Source: Limnobaculum xujianqingii (GTDB taxonomy: Bacteria > Pseudomonadota > Gammaproteobacteria > Enterobacterales > Enterobacteriaceae). From it: 64,000 nt of DNA. How positions within the stretch are numbered: the stretch's first letter is position 1; each line of letters starts with the position of its first letter. The stretch lies in the NCBI RefSeq assembly GCF_013394855.1, contig NZ_JABMLK010000001.1, positions 1,302,001 through 1,366,000 on the forward strand, in the 5' to 3' direction. The translations under genes and the position numbers were made by a program. The notes under the pieces are model-generated. The model saw only the letters and a list, made by a program, of their open reading frames with translations. It had not been told where the DNA came from and did not search any database. Shown piece by piece: positions 47,248 through 57,258 of the stretch.

Positions 47248-47371
47248 TCGTTATCCCCTGTGTGATACAGATTAACAGCCGATATCCGGCGTGCTGCTTG
47301 CCTATATAATCCAACGCTCTGACTGGCCTGATTATTTATAGACCTCATCATATCGTTATGCTGCAAAGTTT

Positions 47372-47412
47372 ATCTACCCGCGTAGATAGATCAAATCTAC
47401 TCGCGTAGATTT
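47372..47412. promoter_or_regulatory. Twin LacI-type operators upstream of the MFS operon
   Basis: ATCTACCCGCGTAGAT (47372-47387) and ATCTACTCGCGTAGAT (47395-47410, flanked by AA and TT) are near-identical 16-base dyads with the central CG step typical of LacI-family operators. Their centres are 23 bases apart, about two helical turns. They lie roughly 125-165 bases before the MFS start. The neighbouring LacI-type regulator is the obvious binder. Confidence 0.72.
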
Positions 47413-47485
47413 TGAGGTCGTTCACAAAACGCGTTGTTTTTACCTGATTAATGTGACAAAAGAATGAATGTCTAAAAAAGAGGAT

Positions 47486-47953
47486 TTACAACCAACGCCG
47501 TACTCGTTGGCAGTAACGCTGATAATTCTCACCAAAAACCTCAGTCAGCGCCCTTTCTTCCGGAATAATTTGAAACCGGGTGATAAACGCAATGAACAGC
47601 ACAACCCCGGTCAGCCCCAGCAAATTTCCCAACCATAAACAGATACTCAGCAGCAATAAAGCCAATGCCAGATACATCGGATTACGGGAAAAAGCATACA
47701 GACCGCTATCAACCAGAGTAGTCGCTGAGTTTACCTTGATAGGATTAACCGTGGTCTTTTCACGGTAGAACATTGCCAGACTGGATAATCCAATGATGCC
47801 GGATGCCAGAAAACAGACGCCAGACACCACTAGCATCAGAGTAGATTCTGTTCTGAATGCCGGGAACCACCAGTTAATCAAACCAATAACCAGCAGAGAA
47901 ATAACAAAAATAATTGGTGGTGGAAAACGCAACTCCAGTGCGGCACATTTCAT
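47486..47953 (-). CDS. Small integral membrane methyltransferase, ICMT/PEMT family
   Basis: The 155-residue protein has four or so hydrophobic segments and the family's C-terminal core: LVDSGLYAFSRNPMYLALALLLL (the RNPMY motif binds SAM), followed by EERALTEVFGENYQRYCQRVRRWL. Bacterial members of this isoprenylcysteine carboxyl methyltransferase-like family have unassigned substrates. AAGGG lies six bases before the ATG. It starts 10 bases after menF stops on the same strand and may be cotranscribed with it, which hints at an isoprenoid or quinone-related substrate. Confidence 0.82.
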   Translation of the reverse strand: MKCAALELRFPPPIIFVISLLVIGLINWWFPAFRTESTLMLVVSGVCFLASGIIGLSSLAMFYREKTTVNPIKVNSATTLVDSGLYAFSRNPMYLALALLLLSICLWLGNLLGLTGVVLFIAFITRFQIIPEERALTEVFGENYQRYCQRVRRWL

Positions 47954-47963
47954 GGCTTACCCT

Positions 47964-49277
47964 TTATTCTTCCAGCAGCGTTCTTAATCCTGCCGCTTTG
48001 TTCTCTATTTCCAGCCACTCCTGTTCGGGATCGGAACCCGCTACAATACCGGCTCCGGCATACAAATGGATATTACTGCCCTCCACCAAAGCAGAACGCA
48101 GAGAAACAGCGAACTCGGTTTGATTTAAAGAGATATACCCGGCAGAACCGGCGTACCAGTCACGCGTAAAAGGTTCATGTTGCAAAATAAACTGACGGGC
48201 TGGTTCGCGCGGAAGCCCCGCTACTGCCGCCGTTGGCTGTAATCGTTGCAGGCTGTCTGCATCGTTGGCCGCTGCCAGCTCCGCATGAATACTACGGCGC
48301 AGATGTTGCACTTTACGTAAGCGAACAATCTCCGCAGGCAGAACGTCAATGGCCAGAATACCGCCGTGCAACCGCTGGCAAATATCATCAACCACCAGCA
48401 GGTTTTCATGTTGGTTCTTTTTATCCTGCATTAACCAGTCGCCCAGCTGTTTCGCCTGTTGGTTATCCGATGAACTGGCTACCGTACCCGCCAGCGCTTC
48501 GGTAGTCAGATGTTGACCAACCCGTAAAAACAGACATTCAGGGGACGATCCTAAAAACGCCGTTTTATCATCCATTCGCATCATAAAGTGGAAGCAATGA
48601 TGATTTACTTTCTCGCTGGCATTGAGAAACGCTGCCGGATTCAGAGGTTCATTTAGCGATAGCGTCGACTTACGGGCTAATACTACTTTTTCAAACTGAC
48701 CTTGCTGAATAGCCTCCAGTGCCTGATTTAACAGATCGCACCATCCCTGCTTTTCTGGCTGATGCTGTACGCTGTTAACCTTTACATTAAGTACCGGTAG
48801 CGGCCTGGAGGTGGTTAACTGCTCAATGCTTTTCTGTGCAATAGCCACATCGTCAGCCAGCGAGGTTTCGCTGTAAAGATTCACCACCAGCTTACCGCCA
48901 TCCATATCCCGTAATAGCTCAATACGAGGCAGAAATAAGGCACTTTTCGGCGTGTTAAATGATGGAGTTTCTACCTGATCAAAGGTATTCAATCCCCAGA
49001 TACGCATATCCGCGACGTTATTAGTCACCAAAAACTGACGGGCAGAATCCGCATCATTAAATCGAATCACTTCCCCACATACTGCCGCTTCTTCTAAATC
49101 ATCACGCTGACGCCAGTAAAACTGTGGGAAAATTGGCTGGGCTGCAAGCCAACTAAGTAACGAGGTACGTTGCTGAAGCGTGAGGGAAACGGTAATACGC
49201 TCCCGACCTGGTTCCGGGCGAGCAACTTCTTGCAGGCGCTCATGCAGCTGCTTCACCAGTTCAGATATTTGCTTCAC
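47964..49277 (-). CDS. menF: Isochorismate synthase MenF
   Basis: MenF converts chorismate to isochorismate, the entry to menaquinone. The start is a GTG with AGAGG five bases upstream; the product is 437 residues. Chorismate-utilising features include FEKVVLARKSTLSL with the base lysine, FLGSSPECLFLRVG, TEALAGTVASS, PTAAVAGLPREPA and AGSAGYISLNQTEFAVSLRSA (in outline), and GAGIVAGSDPEQEW. The A-G-T motif (not P-K-G-T) agrees with isochorismate synthase. It is detached from menD by an accessory block of seven genes. Confidence 0.94.
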   Translation of the reverse strand: MKQISELVKQLHERLQEVARPEPGRERITVSLTLQQRTSLLSWLAAQPIFPQFYWRQRDDLEEAAVCGEVIRFNDADSARQFLVTNNVADMRIWGLNTFDQVETPSFNTPKSALFLPRIELLRDMDGGKLVVNLYSETSLADDVAIAQKSIEQLTTSRPLPVLNVKVNSVQHQPEKQGWCDLLNQALEAIQQGQFEKVVLARKSTLSLNEPLNPAAFLNASEKVNHHCFHFMMRMDDKTAFLGSSPECLFLRVGQHLTTEALAGTVASSSDNQQAKQLGDWLMQDKKNQHENLLVVDDICQRLHGGILAIDVLPAEIVRLRKVQHLRRSIHAELAAANDADSLQRLQPTAAVAGLPREPARQFILQHEPFTRDWYAGSAGYISLNQTEFAVSLRSALVEGSNIHLYAGAGIVAGSDPEQEWLEIENKAAGLRTLLEE

Positions 49278-49406
49278 TACAACCTCTCGGAGATAAAACT
49301 TAAAACAACGGATTATACGGTGGATTGAATCGAAAATCAGATAAAAATAGATTTCTGCACAAAGGTCTTTTTTAAAAGCGAACTACCAAACAAAATTGAA
49401 TTTTGG

Positions 49407-49562
49407 GGATATTCCGGCCGTAATGACTGTGCGCTTATATTTTCATAGTGCCCGGCCGGAAGACCATCGGTACTTTAGCTCCGAGTGCGTCGGGCCTAGC
49501 CGGGTTAGGGGCGCTCCGGCAGCTAAAGCTGCTACGACCCCAACACCCGTCTCTCCCGACGG
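49407..49562 (+). repeat. Hairpin-cassette dispersed repeat, copy C (short form)
   Basis: About 156 bases that align at both ends with the reverse complement of 49675-49897: GGATATTCCGGCCGTAA, GTGCCCGGCCGGAA, GTACTTTAGC and CGGGCCTAG on one side, GACCCCAAC and CTCTCCCGACGG on the other. In place of the five hairpins of the long copies it holds one different hairpin, GCAGCTAAAGCTGC (49519-49532). So the ends are conserved and the middle is interchangeable. It faces copy B across 112 bases, upstream of menF. Confidence 0.82.
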
Positions 49563-49674
49563 TCAGCTTTTATTATTAGTTTGAAATATCAGCCCAAAGG
49601 CCGATATTTGTTTACTGGCAAACATAATCTCTACATGCAAAATGACTTAAAACTAACTATTACATTGTCAAACA

Positions 49675-49897
49675 TCGGGAGAGATTGCCGTTGGGGTCGA
49701 CTTGGCGTAAGCCAACGACAAACAGGCAAAGCCTGTTTGAACAGTGCTAGCGCTGGCCCGAAGGGCAAAACACCGAAGGTGTTTTGTAACGGCCCCTAGG
49801 GAATCTAGGCCCGATGCACACCAATGCCAAGTACAGATGGTTTCCCGGCCGGGCACAACGCCAATATACTCTCACAGCCTTTACGGTCGGAATATCC
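49675..49897 (-). repeat. Hairpin-cassette dispersed repeat, copy B
   Basis: About 223 bases, the closest relative of copy A at 16917-17143. Hairpins: TTGGC-GTAA-GCCAA (49702-49715), AAACAGGC-AAA-GCCTGTTT (49720-49738), CAGTGCTAGCGCTG (49742-49755), GCCC-GAA-GGGC (49756-49766) and CAAAACACC-GAA-GGTGTTTTG (49766-49786). Compared with copy A, the last stem has changed two pairs on both sides, keeping its pairing, and the 3-base loop of the second is the complement. It lies between the nuo terminator and copy C. Nothing else is present in the 49278-49968 gap apart from these copies and the terminator. Confidence 0.85.
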
Positions 49898-49914
49898 ACT
49901 GAAACTGATACCTC

Positions 49915-49950
49915 TAAATTAAAAATACCGGCAAACATCGCCGGTATTTT
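49915..49950 (-). terminator. Terminator of the nuo operon
   Basis: A perfect 11-bp stem (GCCGGTATTTT with AAAATACCGGC, 7-base loop) is followed in the minus direction by a T-run. It begins about 20 bases after the nuoN stop codon, ending the operon. Confidence 0.88.
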
Positions 49951-49968
49951 CATCAAAACAACAAACTA

Positions 49969-51426
49969 TTACATCATTGGAAATGCATACCGCGCCAGCT
50001 TAATCAGCGGCTCCGGATACAGACCAAAGAACAGCACTGCCAGCGCCGACAGCAGAACGACCACACCACCAGCGGTTAACGCCCAGTTGCTTGGTGTATC
50101 ACGCTGACGTTCTTGCGGAGCTTCCAGATACAGGCTGACCATGGTACGCAGATAGTAGTAAAGACCAATCGCACTACCGACCACTACCGTTACGGTTAAC
50201 CACCATAAATCTGCACTCACACCGATAGCGATAACATAGAACTTACCAATAAAGCCTAAAGTCATCGGCACACCAGCCAGAGACAGCATCATCACGGTTA
50301 ACACCGCAGACAGAATTGGCTTATGCCAGAACAGACCGCGATAAGCATACAGAGATTCAGCATCCGGACCGGTATACGGGCTGGACATCAGACTGACCAC
50401 ACCAAAAGCACCCAAGCTAGCAAACAGATAACCTGCCAGATAGACGTTAATGGTTTCAATCGATAGTTGATGACCCTGAACCGCAATCAGCGCTACCAGC
50501 AGGTAACCTAAGTGAGCGATAGATGAATAACCCAGCATCCGCTTAATGTTGCTTTGAGTCAGTGCCAGAATGTTACCGAATAGAATGGAACAGAAGGCAA
50601 TGATCGCTAACACAGTACGAACTGATTCACCGTCAGCTACTGGTGCATACATGAACATCCGCACCAGCGCACCGAAGATAGCAATCTTACTGGCAGTTGC
50701 CAGAAAGGTTGATACCGGAGCCGGAGCACCCTGATAAACGTCCGGCGTCCACAGTTGGAACGGCACCAGAGATAGCTTAAAGCCGAAGCCAACCAGCATC
50801 ATGCCAAGGCCAACAATCAACAGCGGTTGATGCAGCACCTTATCACTCATGCTGTGACCCAGATCGGCGAAAGACAAGCCACCGGTTCCCGCATACAGCA
50901 GCGCCATACCAAACAGCAAGAATGAAGAAGCCGCCGCAGACAACACCATATATTTAATTGACGCTTCCAGTGAGCGACGCTGGCGATAAGCATAACCCAC
51001 CAGACCAAACAGCGGCAATGAAAGCAGTTCAATACCAATAAACAGCGATGCCAGATGGTTAGCACCCGCTAATACCACCCCACCCAATGCAGCAATCAAC
51101 ACCAGCAAATAAAATTCTTCTTTATTATCCGGGTAGCCACTCAGCCATGGGTAAGCAAAGGTACAGGTTGCCAGGCTAGCCAGCAGCACCAGTGCGGTGA
51201 AAAAGATTGAGAATCCATCGATTCGTAGCAGCGGGGTCACATCCGTAGCCGGTTGCTGTGCAACAATAAACAGCGAAAGCAGCGCAACGTTAAGGCCAAT
51301 AACCGTAATTGTTGCATTAAGGAAGTGATCGCGTCGCCACGCAATGGACAGCATCACAACCACCACGGTCAATCCAACGATTAACAGCGGTAATAGAGAA
51401 AGCATATGTTGTGCAGTTAGTGTCAT
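49969..51426 (-). CDS. nuoN: NADH-quinone oxidoreductase subunit N
   Basis: NuoN is one of three antiporter-like proton-channel subunits of the complex I membrane arm. The 485 residues equal the E. coli length and form about 14 helices. Motifs include [32 protein letters not shown] (outlined; the Glu and Lys are channel residues), [20 protein letters not shown], and [15 protein letters not shown]. It is the last nuo gene, seven bases after nuoM, and is followed by the operon terminator. Confidence 0.97.
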   Translation of the reverse strand: MTLTAQHMLSLLPLLIVGLTVVVVMLSIAWRRDHFLNATITVIGLNVALLSLFIVAQQPATDVTPLLRIDGFSIFFTALVLLASLATCTFAYPWLSGYPDNKEEFYLLVLIAALGGVVLAGANHLASLFIGIELLSLPLFGLVGYAYRQRRSLEASIKYMVLSAAASSFLLFGMALLYAGTGGLSFADLGHSMSDKVLHQPLLIVGLGMMLVGFGFKLSLVPFQLWTPDVYQGAPAPVSTFLATASKIAIFGALVRMFMYAPVADGESVRTVLAIIAFCSILFGNILALTQSNIKRMLGYSSIAHLGYLLVALIAVQGHQLSIETINVYLAGYLFASLGAFGVVSLMSSPYTGPDAESLYAYRGLFWHKPILSAVLTVMMLSLAGVPMTLGFIGKFYVIAIGVSADLWWLTVTVVVGSAIGLYYYLRTMVSLYLEAPQERQRDTPSNWALTAGGVVVLLSALAVLFFGLYPEPLIKLARYAFPMM

Positions 51427-51432
51427 GGCGAT

Positions 51433-52965
51433 TTACTTTCCTATAGACATGTCTGGAGATACGGAAGCCGCAGCGTTATACCATTGAGAAATGGTGCTCA
51501 CCGCAGAGTGTGACGTATCCAGAACCGGCTGAGGGTAAACGCCTAACAGTACCAGCAACACCACCAGTAACAGCACCATGGACAGCTCACGCATGTTCAT
51601 GCCTGCAATTGGTTTATCAGATTTTGGTGCACCGTAATAAGCACGTTGCATCATAACCAGTGAGTAAACTGATGCGAATACCAAACCAAAAGTTGCCACC
51701 ACAGTAATAACCGGAACTACCGGATAGCTTCCAAACAGAATCATAAATTCACCAACGAAGTTACCGGTTCCTGGCATACCTAAGGTCGCTACGGCAAAGA
51801 ACAGCGACAGCGCTGGTAAATAACGAATACGCTTCCACAAACCGCCCATTTCACGCATATCGCGAGTATGCAGACGCTCATACAGTTGACCACTGATGAT
51901 AAACAGACCGGCAGCTGACAGGCCGTGAGCAATCATCTGCACCACCGCACCCTGATAAGCCAGCACGCTACCGCTATAAATAGCGATCATCACAAAGCCC
52001 ATGTGGGAAATACTGGTGTAAGCGATTAAACGTTTAATATCGGTCTGAACAAACGCCATCCAGGCACCGTAGAAGATCCCTAACACACCCAGCCACATGG
52101 CAATTGGTGCAAACGCGTGAGACGCTTCCGGGAAGAACGGCAGACTGAAGCGCAGTAAACCATAAGCCGCGGTCTTCAACAGCAGACCGGCAAGGTCAAC
52201 AGAACCTGCGGTTGGTGCCTGACTGTGAGCATCCGGCAACCAGCCGTGCAGTGGCACTACCGGCATTTTCATCGCAAAGGCGATAAAGAAGCCCAGCATC
52301 AGCAGGAACTGTACTTCGTAGGACATTGGCGTATTCAGCAAGTCTTCATAGTTGAAGGTCATCACGCCGGTGGCTTTGAAGTGAACAAATACCAGACCAA
52401 CAATGGCAATCAACATGAACAGGCTGCTGGCCTGCGCATAGATAAAGAATTTAGTTGCTGCGCTAATGCGGGTTTTACCGTCAGATCCTTTATGCCCCCA
52501 AAGAGCAATCAGGAAGTACATCGGAACCAGCATAATCTCCCAGAAGAAGAAGAACAGGAACATATCGACTGCCAGGAACACCCCCATTACCCCACCGAGA
52601 ATCCACAGCAGGTTTAAATGGAAGAAACCCTGAGAGCGCTGACCTTCTGTCCATGAACAGAGGATAGCCAGCAGCCCAAGAAAAGCAGTCAATACCACCA
52701 TCAGCAGTGACAGACCATCTAATGCCAGATGGATCTGAATGCCAAGGCTTGGGATCCAGTCTACGCGGAATGGCTCAGCCAACCACATATTCTGCGGAGA
52801 AGTGACAGTAAAGCCGCTCTCCATCCACAGATACAGGGAGAGAACCAGCGTTAACCCCATCGATATCAGCGCAACATAACGAGGCACTTGTTTACCTAAG
52901 CGCTCGCTCGGCCAGCAAAGGAAGCCGCCGATAAAGGGTAAAAGTATTAGCCAAGGTAGTAGCAT
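51433..52965 (-). CDS. nuoM: NADH-quinone oxidoreductase subunit M
   Basis: NuoM is the middle antiporter-like subunit of the membrane arm. It has 510 residues, against 509 in E. coli. Visible channel features are FFFWEIMLVPMYFLIALWGHKG with the key Glu, AFAMKMPVVPLHGWLPDAHSQAP with the channel Lys, KRLIAYTSISHMGFVMIAI, and a second Lys-bearing broken helix later. It begins about 75 bases after nuoL stops, the widest gap in the membrane part of the operon. Confidence 0.97.
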   Translation of the reverse strand: MLLPWLILLPFIGGFLCWPSERLGKQVPRYVALISMGLTLVLSLYLWMESGFTVTSPQNMWLAEPFRVDWIPSLGIQIHLALDGLSLLMVVLTAFLGLLAILCSWTEGQRSQGFFHLNLLWILGGVMGVFLAVDMFLFFFFWEIMLVPMYFLIALWGHKGSDGKTRISAATKFFIYAQASSLFMLIAIVGLVFVHFKATGVMTFNYEDLLNTPMSYEVQFLLMLGFFIAFAMKMPVVPLHGWLPDAHSQAPTAGSVDLAGLLLKTAAYGLLRFSLPFFPEASHAFAPIAMWLGVLGIFYGAWMAFVQTDIKRLIAYTSISHMGFVMIAIYSGSVLAYQGAVVQMIAHGLSAAGLFIISGQLYERLHTRDMREMGGLWKRIRYLPALSLFFAVATLGMPGTGNFVGEFMILFGSYPVVPVITVVATFGLVFASVYSLVMMQRAYYGAPKSDKPIAGMNMRELSMVLLLVVLLVLLGVYPQPVLDTSHSAVSTISQWYNAAASVSPDMSIGK

Positions 52966-53039
52966 GGCGTTTTATGTCCTTTATTTGAATAAGCTTTATT
53001 TGAAAAACTACAAAATTTTTCTTTTGTTAAGTTATTCAG

Positions 53040-54887
53040 TTAAACCCACAATAACAGAGCCAATACGACCACTGCACCCAAAGCCATTGACGCGGCGTAC
53101 CAGCGCAACAGACCATTTTCACTGACTACCATCGTACGGTTACATAAGCGAACAAACATCGCCGTCAGATTCATCAGAGAGTTCAGTGGATCACGCTGTA
53201 ACAGCTTCGCCACTGCCAGATAAGGTTTAACAAACACCTTGTCATACAGCCAGTCGAAGCCCCACGCGTTATACCACCAGGTAGAGAGCAGTTTGCCCGG
53301 TCCGCTTTGTGCAATGCTGGTAACCATTTGACGTTTGCCAAGGTACAGCACCGCCGCCAGTAAGATACCAACAATCGCCACACCACCGGAGATCATCTCT
53401 AACATCAGTTTGCCTTCTTCTGGCCATTCACGAACCGGTAACACACCGTTCAGCGGCAGCGCCAGGAAAGCACCCACAGCGGTTGATAACACCAACAGCA
53501 CCACCAGCGGTAAAGTATGGGAAATCCCACCCACTGAATGCGCTTCGGTTTTTTCTTCGCCGTGGAACACAATAAAGATCATGCGGAAGGTATATAGCGA
53601 GGTCAGGAATGCCCCAACTAAGCCTGCCAGCATTAAGTTAAAGTGGCCTGATGCATAGGCTTCAAACAGGATCTTATCCTTACTAAAGAAGCCGGAAGTG
53701 ACCATTGGTAAGGCAGACAGCGCCGCACCACCCACCAGGAAGCAAACATATACCAGAGGGATCTTCTTACGTAATCCGCCCATTTTGAAAATGTTTTGCT
53801 CGTGATGGCAAGCCAGAATCACCGAGCCGGATGACAGGAATAACAGCGCTTTAAAGAAAGCGTGCATCATCAGGTGGAAGATTGCTGCGTCCCATGCCTG
53901 TACGCCAAGCGCCAGGAACATGTAACCCAGTTGACTCATGGTTGAGTAAGCCAGAACACGTTTGATATCGGTTTGAACCAGTGCTGCAAAACCTGCCAGC
54001 AACAAAGTCACACCACCGATAACGCCAACCAGATTCAATACTTCTGGCGTTAACAGGAACAGACCGTTAGTACGGGCAATCAGATAGACACCCGCGGTAA
54101 CCATGGTCGCGGCGTGGATCAGAGCAGAAACCGGTGTTGGACCAGCCATCGCATCGGCCAGCCAGGTTTGTAACGGTAACTGTGCTGATTTACCTACTGC
54201 ACCACCAACTAACATCAGGGTTGCCCAGTTCAGCGCCGTTGAGCCAGCAGCAAATTTCTGCGGTGCTAATTCCAGCATCTCGCGGATGTTCAGCGTGCCC
54301 AGTTCGTGGAACAGGATAAACAGACCAATGGCCAGGAACACGTCACCCACACGGGTCACGATAAAGGCTTTCATGGCTGCTGCACCATTGTTCGGATTGG
54401 TGTAGTAGAAACCGATTAACAGATAACTACATAGCCCCACCCCTTCCCAGCCGAGATACATCAGCAGTAAGTTGTCGGCCAGTACCAAAACCACCATGCT
54501 GGCGATAAACAGGTTAGTGTAAGCAAAGAAACGAGAATAACCCTCTTCACCGCGCATATACCAGGAAGCATACAGGTGAATAAAGAAGCCAACGCCCACC
54601 ACCACTGACAACATGGTGACCGACAGGCTATCCAGCGTTAAGGTTACGCTGATATCGAAGTTATCCACTTTCATCCAGGTCCAGAGAACCTGTTGCGATA
54701 CTTCTGCTGAATTTCCCTGAGAGACAAAGCTATAAACTATCCACGCCGTAACCAGAGCTGCCAGACCGATAGAACCCACACCCACCGTAGCAGAAGTGTT
54801 CTCAGACCAGCGACCGCGGGAGAATGCCAGCAGCAAAAAGCCCAGCAGCGGTAGCAAAATTGTTAGATATAGTAGGTTCTGGTTCAT
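53040..54887 (-). CDS. nuoL: NADH-quinone oxidoreductase subunit L
   Basis: NuoL is the distal antiporter-like subunit whose long lateral helix spans the membrane arm. The 615 residues compare with 613 in E. coli. Motifs: [21 protein letters not shown] (Glu), [35 protein letters not shown] in outline (the Lys channel), [20 protein letters not shown], and a C-terminal extension from about residue 500 with the lateral helix and final anchor. Its ATG overlaps the nuoK stop as ATGA. Confidence 0.97.
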   Translation of the reverse strand: MNQNLLYLTILLPLLGFLLLAFSRGRWSENTSATVGVGSIGLAALVTAWIVYSFVSQGNSAEVSQQVLWTWMKVDNFDISVTLTLDSLSVTMLSVVVGVGFFIHLYASWYMRGEEGYSRFFAYTNLFIASMVVLVLADNLLLMYLGWEGVGLCSYLLIGFYYTNPNNGAAAMKAFIVTRVGDVFLAIGLFILFHELGTLNIREMLELAPQKFAAGSTALNWATLMLVGGAVGKSAQLPLQTWLADAMAGPTPVSALIHAATMVTAGVYLIARTNGLFLLTPEVLNLVGVIGGVTLLLAGFAALVQTDIKRVLAYSTMSQLGYMFLALGVQAWDAAIFHLMMHAFFKALLFLSSGSVILACHHEQNIFKMGGLRKKIPLVYVCFLVGGAALSALPMVTSGFFSKDKILFEAYASGHFNLMLAGLVGAFLTSLYTFRMIFIVFHGEEKTEAHSVGGISHTLPLVVLLVLSTAVGAFLALPLNGVLPVREWPEEGKLMLEMISGGVAIVGILLAAVLYLGKRQMVTSIAQSGPGKLLSTWWYNAWGFDWLYDKVFVKPYLAVAKLLQRDPLNSLMNLTAMFVRLCNRTMVVSENGLLRWYAASMALGAVVVLALLLWV

Positions 54888-55186
54888 CCGCGCATCTCAC
54901 TGACAGAGTCGACATTCAGGGTTTGACGACGACGATGAAGCTGTAATAACAGCGCAAGACCGATACTGGCCTCTGCCGCTGCCAGGCTAATCACCAGAAT
55001 GTACATTACTTGTCCATCCGGCTGTTGCCAAAAGCTACCCGCCACTACAAACGCCAACGCTACGGCGTTGATCATGATTTCCAGGCTGATCAGCATGAAT
55101 AACAAGTTACGACGGATCAGCAGCCCGGCCAGACCCAGCGCGAACAGAATCGCCGCCAGTATCAGACCATGTTCCAATGGGATCAT
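54884..55186 (-). CDS. nuoK: NADH-quinone oxidoreductase subunit K
   Basis: NuoK is a three-helix subunit of the E-channel region, homologous to MrpC. It has exactly 100 residues as in E. coli. The conserved glutamates lie in [16 protein letters not shown] and in [24 protein letters not shown] overlaps with both nuoJ before and nuoL after show tight translational coupling. Confidence 0.97.
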   Translation of the reverse strand: MIPLEHGLILAAILFALGLAGLLIRRNLLFMLISLEIMINAVALAFVVAGSFWQQPDGQVMYILVISLAAAEASIGLALLLQLHRRRQTLNVDSVSEMRG

Positions 55187-55713
55187 GCTTGTTCCTCCGT
55201 TTTGTTAATCGACGCTTCAGCACTCTTGTTCTCACGACCTAAGTGGTAAGCAACAACAAGACCTGCTAACAGCAGCATAGAAGCCAGTTCAACGGCAAGA
55301 ACGTAAGGACCGAACAGGCTTACACCCACTCGTTTTGCGTCTACCATATCCCCATAAATAGGTTGACCCGCTGCGCTATAGATACCAATGCACAGGATCA
55401 CTAACAGCACCAGACACAGTGCCGCAGGGCCAAGCCATACGCCAGGTTTCAGCCACTCACGTTCCTGATGGGTTACTGAATCACCAAGATTCAGCATCAT
55501 CACTACGAACACGAACAGCACCATAATGGCCCCGGCGTAAACGATAATTTCAAGCGCACCGGCAAAGTAGGCTCCCAGCGAGAAGAACACGCAGGAAATA
55601 GCCAGCAGCGAGACGATTAAAAACAGTAACGCATGCACCGGATTGGTATGTGTAATCACCCTTAGCGTTGCCAGAACGGCAATGGCCGCTGAAATATAAA
55701 ATGCAACTTCCAC
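55183..55713 (-). CDS. nuoJ: NADH-quinone oxidoreductase subunit J
   Basis: NuoJ is a five-helix membrane subunit next to NuoA and NuoK. It has 176 residues (184 in E. coli). The conserved pi-bulge helix region [24 protein letters not shown] and the early [21 protein letters not shown] identify it. The C-terminal tail is short and charged. It overlaps nuoK by 4 bases and follows nuoI by 11. Confidence 0.96.
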   Translation of the reverse strand: MEVAFYISAAIAVLATLRVITHTNPVHALLFLIVSLLAISCVFFSLGAYFAGALEIIVYAGAIMVLFVFVVMMLNLGDSVTHQEREWLKPGVWLGPAALCLVLLVILCIGIYSAAGQPIYGDMVDAKRVGVSLFGPYVLAVELASMLLLAGLVVAYHLGRENKSAEASINKTEEQA

Positions 55714-55724
55714 GTTCCGCTCCT

Positions 55725-56267
55725 TTAGGGTAAAAGACTTTTCAGGTCAATTGGTTTAGATTCGTTTTCCGCTTCGCCTTTACCCTTGCCGTCAATCGCC
55801 ATACCGGACATCCGGTAGAAGCTATACTCAGGGTATTTACCCGGACCAGAAATCAGCAGATCTTCTTTTTCATACACCAGATCCTGACGTTTAAAGTCAG
55901 CCATTTCAAAGTCTGGCGTCAGCTGAATTGCCGTGGTCGGGCAAGCCTCTTCACACATGCCGCAGAAAATGCAGCGTGAGAAGTTAATACGGAAAAATTC
56001 CGGATACCAACGGCCATCCTGCATCTCGGCTTTTTGCAGCGAGATACAGCCAACCGGACAGGCAACCGCACACAGGTTACAGGCTACGCAACGCTCTTCC
56101 CCGTCTGGATCGCGAGTCAGAACAATACGACCACGGTAACGAGGCGGTACATAAATAGGTACATCCGGGTACATTCTCGTGTCACGCTTATGAAACGCGT
56201 GCAGGAAAATCATCCACAGACTGCGCAGTTGGGTACCGAAGCCAACCACTAACTCTTTTAATGTCAT
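55725..56267 (-). CDS. nuoI: NADH-quinone oxidoreductase subunit I (iron-sulfur)
   Basis: NuoI carries clusters N6a and N6b, which lead electrons toward N2 in NuoB. The 180 residues hold two [4Fe-4S] ferredoxin motifs: C60-VA-C63-NL-C66-AVA-C70-P and C99-IF-C102-GM-C105-EEA-C109-P. All eight cysteines are present. The N-terminal helix anchors it to the membrane arm. It starts 13 bases after nuoH. Confidence 0.97.
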   Translation of the reverse strand: MTLKELVVGFGTQLRSLWMIFLHAFHKRDTRMYPDVPIYVPPRYRGRIVLTRDPDGEERCVACNLCAVACPVGCISLQKAEMQDGRWYPEFFRINFSRCIFCGMCEEACPTTAIQLTPDFEMADFKRQDLVYEKEDLLISGPGKYPEYSFYRMSGMAIDGKGKGEAENESKPIDLKSLLP

Positions 56268-56280
56268 GGTTATCTCTCCC

Positions 56281-57258
56281 TTATTGCGCTTTAATCAGAA
56301 TGATGGCCGCTGTAACCAACAGGTTCAACAGCGTTAACGGCAGGCAAACGCGCCAGCCAAAAGACATCACCTGGTCATAACGTGGACGAGGCAATGATGC
56401 CCGTACCAGAATAAACATCATCATGAAGAAGCCGGTTTTCAGAGCAAACCACAGAATAGGTGGTAAGAACGGCCCCTGCCAGCCACCGAAGAACAGCGTC
56501 ACGATTAAGGCAGAAATAGTGACGATACCGACATATTCACCGACGAAGAACAAACCAAACTTCATACCGGAATATTCAATGTGGTAACCATCAGCCAGTT
56601 CCTGTTCCGCTTCCGGCTGGTCAAATGGATGGCGGTGACATACTGCTATGCCCGCTATCACAAAGGTGACAAAGCCAAAAAACTGAGGAATAACAAACCA
56701 GACATCAGCCTGAGCTTCTACGATATCGCGCATGTTAAACGAACCGGTCACCGCAACAATACCCATTAGCGACAAGCCCAGGAACACTTCATAGCTCAGG
56801 GTTTGCGCCGAGGCGCGCATGGCACCTAACAGAGCGTATTTGTTGTTACTTGACCAACCGGCGAACAGCACCGCATATACCGCCAGACCAGCCAGCATAA
56901 AGAAGAACAGGATGCCGATATTCAGGTCAGATACACCCCAGGTCGGGGTAACTGGTACGATCGCGAAAGCCAGTAGCATTGAGCTGAAGGCGATAATCGG
57001 TGCCAGAGTAAAGATCATCTTGTCAGAGAAGTTGGGAACCCAGTCCTCTTTGAAGAACATCTTGATCATGTCCGCCACGATTTGCAGTGAACCAAACGGC
57101 CCTACCCGGTTTGGTCCGTAACGATCCTGAAACAGAGATAACAGGCGGCGTTCACCGAAACTCATCAGCGCGCCACAGGTTACCACTACCAACAGGATCA
57201 CCACTGCTTTACCGATAGCAATCAGAGTATCTGTCACTTCCGGAGTCAGCCAACTCAT
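56281..57258 (-). CDS. nuoH: NADH-quinone oxidoreductase subunit H
   Basis: NuoH forms the quinone-binding chamber between the peripheral and membrane arms. The 325 residues equal E. coli NuoH, with eight helices. Identifying segments are [21 protein letters not shown] at the quinone site (outlined), the acidic loop [25 protein letters not shown] (in part), and [18 protein letters not shown]. Its ATG overlaps the nuoG stop as ATGA. Confidence 0.97.
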   Translation of the reverse strand: MSWLTPEVTDTLIAIGKAVVILLVVVTCGALMSFGERRLLSLFQDRYGPNRVGPFGSLQIVADMIKMFFKEDWVPNFSDKMIFTLAPIIAFSSMLLAFAIVPVTPTWGVSDLNIGILFFFMLAGLAVYAVLFAGWSSNNKYALLGAMRASAQTLSYEVFLGLSLMGIVAVTGSFNMRDIVEAQADVWFVIPQFFGFVTFVIAGIAVCHRHPFDQPEAEQELADGYHIEYSGMKFGLFFVGEYVGIVTISALIVTLFFGGWQGPFLPPILWFALKTGFFMMMFILVRASLPRPRYDQVMSFGWRVCLPLTLLNLLVTAAIILIKAQ

